A stretch of 64,000 bases of DNA from Phytoseiulus persimilis (lineage: Eukaryota; Arthropoda; Arachnida; Mesostigmata; Phytoseiidae), in contig CM075104.1 of NCBI GenBank assembly GCA_037576195.1, forward strand, positions 24,630,211-24,694,210, written 5' to 3'. A program made the translations under genes and the position numbers. Positions 1 to 10,429 of the stretch are shown here, in pieces. Under the pieces are notes generated by a model. The model ran no database searches. It was not told the origin of the DNA and saw nothing but the letters and a program-made list of their open reading frames with translations. Each line of letters opens with the position of its first letter. Within the stretch, counting starts at the first letter, position 1.

Positions 1-1960
1 CAGGAGGATCTCGAGGAGGATCGGGACGAGAGAACGGAGGAGAGCGCTGAGGATAGGAGGGAGCGATGACGACCAAGAGTACAAAACACTCGTTCCTCGG
101 CCATCCCGTCTTCTCCTCGCGCGCGAAGTGAAGATATGAACGAGCGCACGGATGGACCGACGTACGAGCGGCCCTTCGGTAGCCGACCGGACACAATGGC
201 TTCCTCTAAGCAAGCCAGCGAACCGACCGGCCCCTTTGCCAACGGAAAAAAAATATCGACATCCCCTTCTCGACGCCCCCGACTTGTTCCCTTCGCCCAG
301 CGAGCAGGACGAGCAGTTCTTACCCAGACAACGGCGAGTCGCTAACTGTCGACCGCCCCCCCCCCCCCTCCCCAGGTTCCTCTGTTTTCCCCTTCTTTTT
401 CATCTCATGCCTTGTGCCTCTTTTGTCCCGGAGATGAGCGGCCAGTGGCGGAATAGGCGCAAGGCGATCCAAGTGAGCGACCCGGCTGGCGGACGGGGAA
501 CAAGAAGAAGGGACAGTATTTAGCAAAGCAGCGTCGCCGCTTCAGGGTACAGCAGCAGCACCGCGATTCAGAGCTGCTAGACAAAGGCTTTTGAAAAATG
601 AACTCCTTCTATTCGGGCGCCCACACGGAGTGTCCGTCACTTACTCACAGATCCACAAACCGCTCCTTTCTCTATGGCTTTCGGTCTCGATTTCTTAGGA
701 AGCAGATAGCTGTCCTCCATACTGAACGATACCTGTGTGATACTTGATGTGTTCTTTCTACACCCTGAATCGTTATATTTGGCTTCGTCAGGCGAAGTTC
801 TGCAAGAAATCTCTGACCGACCGCAGTCATCGAAAGAATCGCCTGGAAGAGGTGCCTGCCGAGGTTCGACGTACGTTCTACGAATCCTCACGTTGAGCCG
901 CGATGCTTCGTCCATGAAAAAGCCTGTTCACGTGCCGCGTCAATTTCTCATATTTTGGGGAATCTCTGAACTCGTTCAGGGTATCGGGGGGGGGGGGGGG
1001 GGGGGCTCTATTGACAGCGTTTATGAGCGAGGGAGCTCTCAGATGGGCGAGATCTATGAATCCAACGATTTCAGTGACACTCCGGGCTAGAATCCCAATG
1101 TCAAGATTCTTGATTCTTTCTGGGACCGAGTCATTTGAGTCACAGAGCCTGAGACGGAGCCTAACGCTTGGAGGTGCGCATCCACTGCACGCTACCGACA
1201 GAAAGAGGTAGTTGATGGAAATTGGAGGCTCTTCTCTCCAGAGATGCATGTGGTGTCCGTCGAAGACAAGTCCAGAACTCGAATCTCGTGCGACTGTTGT
1301 TACGAGCGATTCGAGACAAGAGGCGAGAGTATGTTGCGTGAGTAGCGGTCGCCCAGACGGATGGACGAATAGATAAGGGCTTGGAAGGTAGGAGACTTGT
1401 TGAGTACACTGATGGGTCTCATGTTATTGTTGCTGGCGCCGCGACTGGCCAGCGGAGCTCCGTTTAACAGTAGCGGCAGCATCGTTTGGTCGATGTTGAC
1501 TTAGCTCTTGTGTTGTGTTGTTCTCCGCTTCGCTCGACCTGCCTCTCCTTCTTCTGCTGTGTACTCTCCCCTGCACCCCCCCCCCGCTTCGCTCAGTACT
1601 CTGGTGTGCTGCTTTTCTCGGGTGCGCTCATGGACTTCGTTGGCCGACACTTCCCCCATGGATGGATGTCGGGAAGCGCGTTCGGCAATTTGGCTCTCAT
1701 GTGCGCAGGCGAGCGAACGCGGACCGGCAGCAGTCCACGAGGAGAACAAAACAAACACTCGGACTTCACAGACTGGATGGACGACGCTTGCTCCTCGTTT
1801 CTTTCCAGGCTGACGCCCCTCGAACAGGCTGCGCTTTTATTCGCAGGCGACGGACGGACGGAGCAATGTGGGAACGAGGCAACAAAAGTCTGGCGAACCT
1901 GAGAGAGGAGGATAAAATCGCGGCGGACAGCTTAGAGCCATCCAACTGTATGCGATAAGC
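1..1960. other. no recognisable gene; low-complexity sequence
   Basis: I see no credible gene here. The stretch is purine-rich at its start (repeated GAGGA-type words), has a C run near 355-367 and a 20-G run at 986-1005. Open frames on both strands overlap each other, many begin at non-ATG codons, and they show no family motifs. It could be a promoter or UTR of a gene to the left, but nothing shows that directly. Confidence 0.5.
986..1005. repeat. poly-G run of 20
   Basis: Twenty consecutive G bases on the plus strand. Such tracts are prone to length error in assembly and can form G-quadruplex-like structures. No gene context explains it. Confidence 0.95.
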
Positions 1961-1962
1961 AG

Positions 1963-2504
1963 TTAACGATGGGCATAGCAGAGATTATCATGAGCGCGGA
2001 GGAACCTGCCTCCACAAACATCAGACCGAGGAGCTCCAAGCATGATTAGCATTCCGAGAGTTAGTGGTCTAAGTACTTTATCCCGTCTCGCGTTCGCTCT
2101 CCTTCTTCCCATCCGGAGAGCCTCACCCTTCGTGTGCGACTCAGCGTCCTGGAGGAGTTTCTTTGGAGCAATTTCTTTCGGAAAGCGTTCTCGGGAAGTT
2201 CCTCCGCTTTTTGGGAGAAACCGAATCTCGTCGCCCCAAATCTCAGAGCCAGAATTCGGAATCACTCCCGAGTAACTCTCCTACCACCATGCTCATCGCG
2301 GCTCTGTTCGAGGTTTCCGTGGAGAGTCCAAATTTCCGGCTTCGCGTTTGCTTTGATGTATTCATGCTGGAAAGCACTTCTCAATATTTTCCCGGCTTCT
2401 TCGACGGAAATCTTGCTCTCGTGAGGTAGAGCAGTCTGAGAAGCAGCTTGAATCGGCTGACAACAGCAGCAGAAGCCATGGTATACGAGAAGCCTTCCAC
2501 TCAA
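1963..2504 (-). CDS. possible minus-strand coding exon(s), unknown product
   Basis: Two overlapping minus-strand frames look protein-like but are not joined with certainty. The upstream frame (2504 to 2262) contains KISVEEAGKILRSAF followed by a charged segment with IWTLHGNLEQ. The downstream frame (2265 to 1963) contains a basic segment with KEIAPKKLLQDAESH. A possible donor (G/GTAGGA) lies near 2277, which could link them, or a frameshift could. An ATG near 2486 in a third frame opens a short peptide rich in basic and hydrophobic residues that looks like a mitochondrial leader. I do not recognise the family. Codon choice favours the minus strand over the plus-strand frames, but this is weak evidence. 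Confidence 0.3.
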
Positions 2505-2509
2505 GCAGC

Positions 2510-4047
2510 GCAGTGATCCCTGCCTCCTCGTAAATCAAACATCTTTTTCAAAATGCCTTCAAGTGACCGGAAAAGATCGTTAGCACTCGCCGAGTTCTTT
2601 TTCCTGTTCTGCGAGCGGTAGACCAACGGCCCGAGCAATCAGACGGACGGGGCGACAGTGAGCTCCTAGTGGAGCTGAGTTGGGGTGCTGTTTGAAAAGC
2701 GCGGAAATGAGCCATCAACTTCTCCGCCTTTGTCGACAAAGGCCAACTAGCGGCTCTCTGTGTCACCGCTCGCTCATGCTGCTCGGTGCAAGTGCGCGAC
2801 CACCATCGCCACCGAGGCCGGTGTCGGCTTACCCACTTGTCTCGTTCAGCTTGATGACCGACCTATTACCAAGTTTGAACGAAGCTGGCCGAACTGGACG
2901 ACGGACACGGTCAGGACAGGGCAAGGGGTCTGGTCGGCAGGAGAGCAAGCCAGCGAGTGGACAGGGAAAGGGCTTAGGAGTTGGCTCAGAGACTCAGAAG
3001 AACGCTCCGATAATGGCCAAACCTTGTCAACAACGAGCTTAATTGGAACAAGCAGAGCAGCTCTGAATTAAGGCGACACAGCCGGTGCTCCACCTTTGGA
3101 CTCGTTGAACCTACCGTCATGTATCGTGCTGTCTCGTCGATAACGAACGACTCGATAGCAGCGGTCTAAAGAACTCAGACCGAGCCGGTGAGCCGGGACG
3201 TCTTTTTAAGAACTCCTTTAGAAACGGCAAACAGGTTGCCTTTGTTGAACTTCGCAACCGTGTCGCTGGAGGATCGGAGCCATTAGGGGCATGTTTTGTT
3301 GGCTGAACTACGAGTCTTGCGTGTCGGCGATTTTCGATCTGTAGTGAGGATACCTTAACGTACCTTCACGTATCACGCATCGAAGACTGGTGGAACGAAC
3401 TGCAGAAGAACTGTGATCCGCCCGCGAAGCTGCTAATATTGTTCTTCCTCTTCGAATACGACATATACCTGCGGAGCTAGTGCGTGAGTGTGCCTTCATA
3501 TTGGTCATTTTTTCATCCGAAGATACATACGTATTTTCTCGCCGTCGGCCAAAATCCTCCCGACTCCGACCCAATATCAACATTCGTTGCACTCTCGAAT
3601 CGTTGACCTCTCCCTCAACTTTCGAAGGGTAAGAAGTCGTGCGTCCGTCGACGCATCTGTGACACCCCCTCCACGATCACGCAAAGTTGAAACTTTAACT
3701 GACCAATGCTTATGCTCACACAGATCCACAGTAGGAGATCTCTGAGCTCAAAGATGTGATTCATGATTCTGATAGTTCGGAATAACGCACCATCTCTTCA
3801 AAGAAAACTCGGGAAACTGAACCCTCCTGCAGGAGAGATGTTGTTATGTAGCTTAAGGAGACATGATACGTGAGTTGTTTATTCCCCGAAATTTCTTAGC
3901 GTTTCCTTCGTGATCCAGAAGACATATCTACAACGAAATTTCCTTGAAAGCGCCGAGCGCAGCCTCGTGCGACCAGTAGTTGATCCAGAAGGAGGAGGCT
4001 GGGGGAGGGCAGCATGCTCACATCCACATCTCCCTGCACCGGCAGCT
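2510..4047. other. no recognisable gene
   Basis: Open frames here are short, mutually overlapping and carry no recognisable motif. I see no repeat or RNA gene. Confidence 0.5.
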
Positions 4048-4830
4048 TCAGGTGAATTCGCGTAACGCCTCTGAAACACAAATGTCCCACCCGTCAAGAT
4101 ATTGGGACGCTGATTTTCAGGCCGTTTCGAGGAGGCCCTGCGGGCGACCGATAACCAGGTGTGTAGCCAGGGGATCGGGGGAACACCTCAACTCCATGTC
4201 GGATCGACCCTCACATGGATCAACCCTGGACACGCTTCTGTGATCAGAATCATGTGCATCTAATGAGACCCTCCCAAATCGCTCATTACCTTGACAGTTT
4301 TCGAACAAATCCATGACCTCATCGAGGCGCTTCTCAGCTCCATGAACGCGAGCTTTACCATTCAGCAAGAGAAAAACGAGTGCCAAACTAATAGCTATGC
4401 TCGTATAAGTCAAAATCTTTGCAAACCGCTTGAGAGTAAGGTTAGAAAGATCTCTTTTCGCGTCTTCTGCGAACAGCATTGCTTTCTTGTACCATGATGC
4501 TGCTATTGCTTTTAATTGGCGTTCGAGCTTTCCTCGCGGCGTTTCTTGGACCGCAGCTCCTGTAACCGCTGCTAGTGATGCTGCTCCTGTTGTTATAGTT
4601 GGAGCAACCAAAATGTTTTCTGATTTCGATCCCGATTCTGCGGCTCTGGTTTCTGCGTCTGGTGTTCCTTCGCTTACTATTTGTCCTGCTGGTATTGTTT
4701 CAGTCGACTCCGCCAGCGTCGCTTCCGCCAGTACTGTTTTCTTCGCGATCAAAGGACTCAAACCGACTTTCCTTCTTATTCTTACTCTCCGGCGTTTAGG
4801 TTTCGTGGGTACTGCTTTTTTCGCTTCCAT
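4048..4830 (-). CDS. single-pass membrane protein, unknown function (2 exons)
   Basis: The first coding exon runs 4830 to 4290. It starts at an ATG with an in-frame stop 27 nt upstream and ends at a CAAG/GTAATG donor. The second exon begins at 4070 after a TTTGTGTTTCAG acceptor, in matching phase, and stops at 4048 after eight residues, giving about 187 residues. The N-terminus is very basic (KPKRRRVRIRRK, residues ~11-22), followed by a low-complexity Ala/Thr/Glu region, an amphipathic stretch (~110-135) and one strong membrane helix (ISLALVFLLL, ~150-160). A short acidic tail follows. The basic side is N-terminal, so a cytosolic N-terminus is inferred. The next gene upstream on the same strand also encodes a membrane-anchored protein, but I see no convincing sequence similarity. 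The short second exon is the least certain part; I know no matching family. Confidence 0.5.
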
Positions 4831-5451
4831 AGCTCGTGGAGCGCCTTGTCCTCCTCAATCTTTTATGGGGTTGCCTTTGTTTGTCTTGTTCTGGCTCGAC
4901 CTGCGCCCGATAATGACTCTGGCTCCGCTTCTTCTGCTTCCGTAGATTCGATGTTTTGGCTAGAGCTGGTTCCGACGTGGTCGCTTCGACTCCATTCACT
5001 TCACCTGCAGGGCTACCCTCAAGGACAGATCGTGACGATGTGAGTCTCAGAGAGAGGATTCTCACGAGAAGCTGTCTCCTAGGAAGTCTCAGGGAAGCTC
5101 CTCGGAATTGTTTCGATCTCTCGATGGGAAAATTCAGAGCTTCATTACAAGTGGGATCGAGCGTATTTCGTTGTTGCCTGTGGTCGAAGGGTCGTCGTTA
5201 GGATTGTCGAGCTATCCTGTCAGGCAGAGACTGAATGTAGACTCGAAGGTTTCTTCATGCGCGAGTCGAATGCGGGTTTTGTCCGTATTCGTTTTCACCG
5301 CACCCTTGTTATGAGGTTCAGATTAACGCACTCGAGCATTCCTCGCAGGGCGAAATACGTTGAATGTGGAGAGTAATAGTTATAAGCGTCTCTGAATGGG
5401 CATTTTATTTGCGGTGAAAGTGAGCGGTGAATCAATGCTGCGGCGAATAGC

Positions 5452-8400
5452 TCAAATTGATCTCGGGCAGGTACTGAAAACCTTCACGAACTCGTTGTCC
5501 AGCATGGACTTCAAGTATGATTTGATGAAATCGTCAGGGTTCGAAATCGTGGTCGTGCAGTTCCTCGACAGCTTCTGCTCCGGGACCTGGAAAGTTAATG
5601 GAAAAATGAAATTGAACTCCTCCTGACCCCCTCGGATGAGCTTCGCACTCTTGGTCCGTACGGTCAACGAACGATTCTGGTCAATTTAACCCGTCGATTG
5701 CACGGCTGAGGCTCAGTGTAGCCCTCCCAACGCAACATCGGGCAAGTGGTCTGCTGCGCTCTCGTTGACACCCACAGACCCGAATGTCTCTTAGCTCGAA
5801 TATTGACCGTTCTCCGTTCGGAGGTGAGTGTTGAGGAGATGGTAGTACGAATGACTCGCTGCAACTTCTCGAGCTTCTGGGACTTCTGTGAATCGATACC
5901 CGGAACACTGCATCGGAGACTGAATTCTGACACAGTAAATGGTCCCGATGCTTCGAAATTCAATTTCCGACTTGAATTCGCGCAAGCCCGGCAGGAGATA
6001 GGATGAAAATATGCAGAGAACTTTCGTGCGTCTATGCTGTGTCCATGCCTTGACACCCTGCTTCAAGGATACACATTCTCGGATTCCGGTGAGCTTCTCA
6101 TAGGTAGAAGTACACAACTCACATCCACAACAGTACCCCTCTCTGAAGAATCCACAGCTAGATCTAGTGCGACTTGTTGAATCAGATGCTCAGACCTGAG
6201 AGCTTCCATATAGACTTTCCATACACAGCTTATTCGACTCCGGAACTACCCGAGAGAGAACAAAGTCATGGTTGCTATGGAGCGGGAGCTATTTTTCGAT
6301 GAGGGTTCTGCAGTGAGCTCTCTCGTCTGGGTCCCGTTTGGGGAAAAAAACTTCACTGAGCAGGCCAGACGCCGCCATCATGACTTCAGAGCATTCGACG
6401 AGCAATGTGTTCAGCCTAATTCTCTGTTAACTTACTGATGCCACCGAATCGATTCTGCCCTGTAGCTTCTTCGGAACTTTTATTTTAATTTGCATCGTCG
6501 GCCCTTGTATTTCACAGGCATCATACGTCCTTCCGACTCCGGCATACACCCTGTAATCAAACCTCAGCTCGAGCTGCTTCAACGTTACGTTCAATACCAC
6601 GTGAGGCACTGCACCTAGGGAAAGAACGGTCGACGCTTCAGCAGGCACACGGCTAGGGAGGCGCAAAATCGGAATAGAATTGAGGAGGATGGAGCGAGCG
6701 CGAGCATTTCGATCGAGAAGAGGCTAAATCTCACTTTTGAAGAAAAAATTCGCCTTTTGTCGCCGGAAACCCTTAAGATTGGCCAAGGCTGGCTCGTCGC
6801 CATCCAGCCATTTCTGTTGCAATTCAGGATCAATGAAGTAACCATTGAGGTTTTTTGAGAAGTGAGTGTTCAGCTTTTGAAGGCAGTCGTCTATGATCCG
6901 CAACATCTCTCCCTCGCGGATGCCTGCGACCAAAAAGTGAACTTCATGCAATCGAAGGTGAAGACGGAGTTCCCGATACTAAGGGCTGTTATTACGATGC
7001 AAACCTTTGCGTAGCTTCCTCGTGAGATTATTGGGGCAGAGCTCCTCTGTAACATTTCCGCGACGCTTAGAAAGGGTTTCGCTATAGACGTTGAGCGAGA
7101 GAACCAGTGGCGGCGCTCGTCGGTCCTTGCTAGAAAGCTGAATCGGGCTGCTGTTGTATTCTGCGTCGATCTCATGGGCGCCGCAAATGAGAGTTTTCAT
7201 GGACGCCATGATTGAATCATCATTCGCTCGATTTCGCCCATTGATGTTGGTGTAATTGCCTTCTCAATTCAAGCTCGCTCTCCTCGACGCTGAACTCGAG
7301 ACCTCTAGCCCAGAGGTCGTCAAACTGTGTGTCGCGACACACCAGGGTGCCGAGTGTGTCGCGAGGTGTCGCTGGGTGCCAGGGGGGCAGAGAGTGTCGA
7401 TCTGACAATACTTTTGGGGCCCCGAAGAGGTGATTCCGGGGTCGATCTGACCATATTTCTGGGGGTCTATGGAGGTGATTCCGAGATCAATCTGACCATT
7501 ACTGTCCAACTCTGGAGGGGTGATTCCGAGGCCAATCTGAGCATTACTTTCCAAGTCTGGAGGGGTGATTCCGAGACCAATCTGACCATTACTGTCCATC
7601 TCTGGAGGGGTGATTCCGAGATCAATCTGACCATCACTTTCCCAGTCTGGAGGGGTGATTCCGAGATCAATCTGACCATCACTTTCCAACTCTGGAGGGG
7701 TGATTCCGAGATCAATCTGACCATCACTTTCCAACTCTGGAGGGGTGATTCCGAGATCAATCTGACCATTACTGTCCAACTCTGGAGGGGTGATTCCGAG
7801 ACCAATCTGACCATCACTTTCCCAGTCTGGAGGGGTGATTCCGAGGCCAATCTGAGCATTACTGTCCAACTCTGGAGGGGTGATTCCGAGACCAATCTGA
7901 CCATCACTTTCCCAGTCTAGAGGGGTGATTCCGAGACCAATCCGACCATTACTGTCCAACTCTGGAGGGGTGATTCCGAGATCAATCTGACCATTACTGT
8001 CCAACTCTGGAGGGGTGATTCCGAGACCAATCTGACCATCACTTTCCCAGTCTGGAGGGGTGATTCCGAGGCCAATCTGAGCATTACTTTCCAACTCTGG
8101 AGGGGTGATTCCGAGACCAATCTGACCATCACTTTCCCAGTCTGGAGGGGTGATTCCGAGGCCAATCTGAGCATTACTGTCCAACTCTGGAGGGGTGATT
8201 CCGAGACCAATCTGACCATCACTTTCCCAGTCTAGAGGGGTGATTCCGAGACCAATCCGACCATTACTGTCCAACTCTGGAGGGGTGATTCCGAGATCAA
8301 TCTGACCATTACTGTCCAACTCTGGAGGGGTGATTCCGAGACCAATCTGACCATCACTTTCCCAGTCTGGAGGGGTGATTCCGAGGCCAATCTGAGCATT

Positions 8401-9171
8401 ACTGTCCAACTCTGGAGGGGTGATTCCGAGACCAATCTGAGCATTACTGTCCAACTCTGGAGGGGTGATTCCGAGACCAATCTGACCATTACTGTCCAAC
8501 TCTGGAGGGGTGATTCCGAGATCAATCTGACCATGACAACATGTACTCATCAACCGAATGAGAAGATACTGTCAGGAACCCCTCCAGAGTTGGAAAGTAA
8601 TGGTCAGATAGGTCTCGGAATCACCCCTCCAGGCTTCGAAAGTAATGGTCAGATAGGAATCTCTCCTGCTGCGGCACCCCTCGACACCCTGGGGTGTCGA
8701 TGTCGGAAAAGTTTGACGACCTCTGCTCTAGCCGATATGATTCCTGATCTGATCTGAATCCAGATCTGACATGACTACAGGCGAGAAAGTTCGTACGACC
8801 GGGCTACCTTCCTGAAGCGAGAAATCGATAGAGCTCGAGCTCTGAAAGCTGCCCGAATGCGCCGCCACCGGCGAGGACTGCAAATCTTGAACTGTAATGT
8901 GATAACTAGAGATCGTGGTACCTTCACAGATTCGGTTAGAGACACTCGCTCTGACGATTTGCTTCTCGATATTCACTACCTGGTACTCGTCTCTTCCGAG
9001 CAAAATCGTGAGTAGCATACAGAGGGCAACCGACGCTATCAGTTGTATTGATGTGGACCAGGACTCATTTCGTACATCGTCGGTAGATTTCGGAGATCCA
9101 AGGAGTGGAGCACTTCCATTGTTCGAATGATCATTCAGCGTCGCCTCAGATTTCTTCATTATTTCTTTCAT
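5452..9171 (-). CDS. type II membrane protein with Cys-containing ectodomain, unknown family
   Basis: Exon 1 runs from an ATG at 9171 to 8808 (GAAG/GTAGCC donor). It encodes a ~45-residue cytosolic part, a membrane helix (IASVALCMLLTILL) and a Ser-rich stalk. Exon 2 begins near 7260 in matching phase, contains TLICGAHEIDAEYN and LVLSLNVYSE, and continues in one frame to 6735. Exon 3 is 6614 to 6436 after a TTTCCCTAG acceptor. Exon 4 is 5586 to 5452 after a TTAACTTTCCAG acceptor, ending in FSTCPRSI. Phases agree at all three joins. The ectodomain has about seven scattered cysteines and N-x-S/T sites. An in-frame TAG at 6979-6981 splits exon 2: either a 75-nt intron (GTTACA...CCTTAG, a multiple of three) removes it, or the gene is interrupted. 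Intron 1 holds a hAT-like element. I do not recognise the domain. Confidence 0.6.
7303..7310. repeat. left target-site duplication of hAT-like element
   Basis: The 8 bases CTCTAGCC abut the left terminal repeat and recur exactly at 8726-8733. An 8-bp duplication is the hAT hallmark. Confidence 0.9.
7311..8725. mobile_element. non-autonomous hAT-like element carrying a minisatellite
   Basis: The element begins CAGAGGTCGTCAAACT and ends with the exact reverse complement of those 16 bases. It is flanked by the perfect 8-bp duplication CTCTAGCC. The terminal form CAG-GGTC-TCAAACT is typical of hAT elements. Similarity between the ends extends inward as the GTGTCG/GGTGCCGAG-rich segments. The interior holds no transposase. 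It is almost entirely a 45-bp tandem array (7404-8535), with two to three units in inverted orientation near the right end (8568-8660). The element lies in intron 1 of a minus-strand membrane-protein gene, about 50 nt from the acceptor. A related element in opposite orientation is at 32398-33155. The exact duplication suggests a fairly recent insertion. Confidence 0.9.
7404..8535. repeat. 45-bp minisatellite array (about 24 units)
   Basis: The unit is 45 bp, built around GGGGTGATTCCGAG, CAATCTGACCATTACT and CCAACTCTGGA. Units differ at a few fixed positions (GACCAA/ATCAA/GCCAA; TTACTGTCC/TCACTTTCC). Because 45 is a multiple of three the array stays open in several frames; the resulting 429-residue minus-strand frame with a 15-residue repeat (GLGITPPEL-type) is very probably not a gene. 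Confidence 0.95.
8726..8733. repeat. right target-site duplication of hAT-like element
   Basis: CTCTAGCC directly follows the right terminal repeat, identical to 7303-7310. Confidence 0.9.
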
Positions 9172-9694
9172 ATGATGGCAGGAACGGTGATTCGTGTGTC
9201 AGCAATGCCTCGTGAAAGGAAACACTCTTTCTCTGCAAACACGACTAATAATTAACTCTCCCGCCCGATCAAATTCTCTCTCCGAAAGATTGACATGGGA
9301 ATGGGCAAGTTCGACGAATCCCCCCGCGGGGGAATCGACAGAAGTCCCTGGAAACGAGACGAAACGTCCGTTGTTCCGGAGGGTATTTCTCATCCATATT
9401 CTAATCTCGGGGAGCTCCATGGCCTCGTCACGGCTGCTTCGCCGAGGATCCCCATTGATTCAACCAGATAACTTTAGGGGATTTATGGAGGATCAAGTCG
9501 GTGCATACATTCCACGGAATTCTTCTCGACAGGATTCGATTCCCCCTCTGTGCCGCCCATTCTTTTTTTCTCCGTCGGCGGTGCCTACAACATGAGTTCG
9601 ACTCAGCCGGGCACGCTCCTTAAGAGATGAGTTTTCGTTCGCTGTACAGAGTACTCTGTTCGAGCCGAGATTACCTTACTATTTCTCGTTTTAG

Positions 9695-10006
9695 TCATAA
9701 TTCGATGAGAAGTGGTCCGATTTCGGAATCCTGTTTGCGATAGATAGATATAGAACAGGACGAGGAGTGTTCAGATGTCTTGAGAATCGTGGAGATCGAT
9801 TGAGAGTTGCGTTCCACAGAGCGGCTCACAATCAGAGTTGTCCCATTTTCTTCAGCGGACTCCTGCAACCGGCCGTGGAGCCGACGAAATACGATCTGTC
9901 GAGTCTTCTCGGGTGGGATTCGATGCGGGGGAAGATTCCGAACCATGCACCGAGGTGACGAGAAAGTTATATTAGAGATGGAAGGAGGGCGTGTGATCGT
10001 ATCAGC
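9695..10006 (-). CDS. possible coding exon, unknown product
   Basis: A minus-strand frame opens right after a TTTTCAG acceptor at 10006 and stays open to a stop at 9695, about 103 residues. An ATG lies at 9946. The translation is basic then Ser-rich (PPEKTRQIVFRRLHGRLQ; STILKTSEHSSS). It is likely the last exon of a minus-strand gene whose earlier exons may be those at 10164-10376 or 12307-12648. I could not make a phase-consistent chain with confidence. No known domain is visible. Confidence 0.4.
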   Translation of the reverse strand, partial: ADTITRPPSISNITFSSPRCMVRNLPPHRIPPEKTRQIVFRRLHGRLQESAEENGTTLIVSRSVERNSQSISTILKTSEHSSSCSISIYRKQDSEIGPLLIEL

Positions 10007-10163
10007 CTGAAAATCGCTGATTCTCCATCAAGATCTTGTCCTCTTCGCATGTCCCCCGGTGTCTTCTCAGGTAGGCCAGGTTCGGGAAAAATCGTATTGT
10101 GAAGAGATTCAACTCACTGATCCAAGCTAACCGACTCGGCTATTGACGCATCAATCGGACGAA

Positions 10164-10376
10164 TTACATTTTCAACTGAGCATAGCGTTCATCCACATCC
10201 AGGGCTCCAGGAGGAACTCGGATTTTTCGGTGAGAAAAATCATCGGGTAACCTTGGCACCTCCAGAGCCGAGTAGTTTGGAACAACATAAGAACATGTCT
10301 CCAGCGGGTTCTCTTCTCCATCTGCCCCTCTGAAGAATGGATGATCGGTTGAGGATAGGTCAACTTTGAGCTGCTC
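10164..10376 (-). CDS. possible coding exon, unknown product
   Basis: After a GTTCCACAG acceptor at 10376 a minus-strand frame runs to a TAA at 10164, about 70 residues. It includes STDHPFFRGADGEENPLETC and YSALEVPRLPDDF. A GTAATT donor just before the stop is an alternative ending that could link to the exon at 10006. The residue composition looks coding. No family is recognised. The LINE insertion immediately upstream would lie in the intron before it. Confidence 0.4.
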   Translation of the reverse strand, partial: EQLKVDLSSTDHPFFRGADGEENPLETCSYVVPNYSALEVPRLPDDFSHRKIRVPPGALDVDERYAQLKM

Positions 10377-10429
10377 TGTGGAACGCAACTCCCGGAGGTT
10401 TCAGAGAATGCATGATGCACATGCGCTGC

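Noticed and set aside
1486..1902. 138-codon plus-strand ORF
   Set aside because: Starts at TTG, overlaps three other frames, low-complexity Leu/Cys/Pro runs, no motif.
7264..8553. 429-codon minus-strand ORF with a 15-residue repeat
   Set aside because: It is the 45-bp minisatellite of a hAT-like element read in frame; several frames are open for the same reason.
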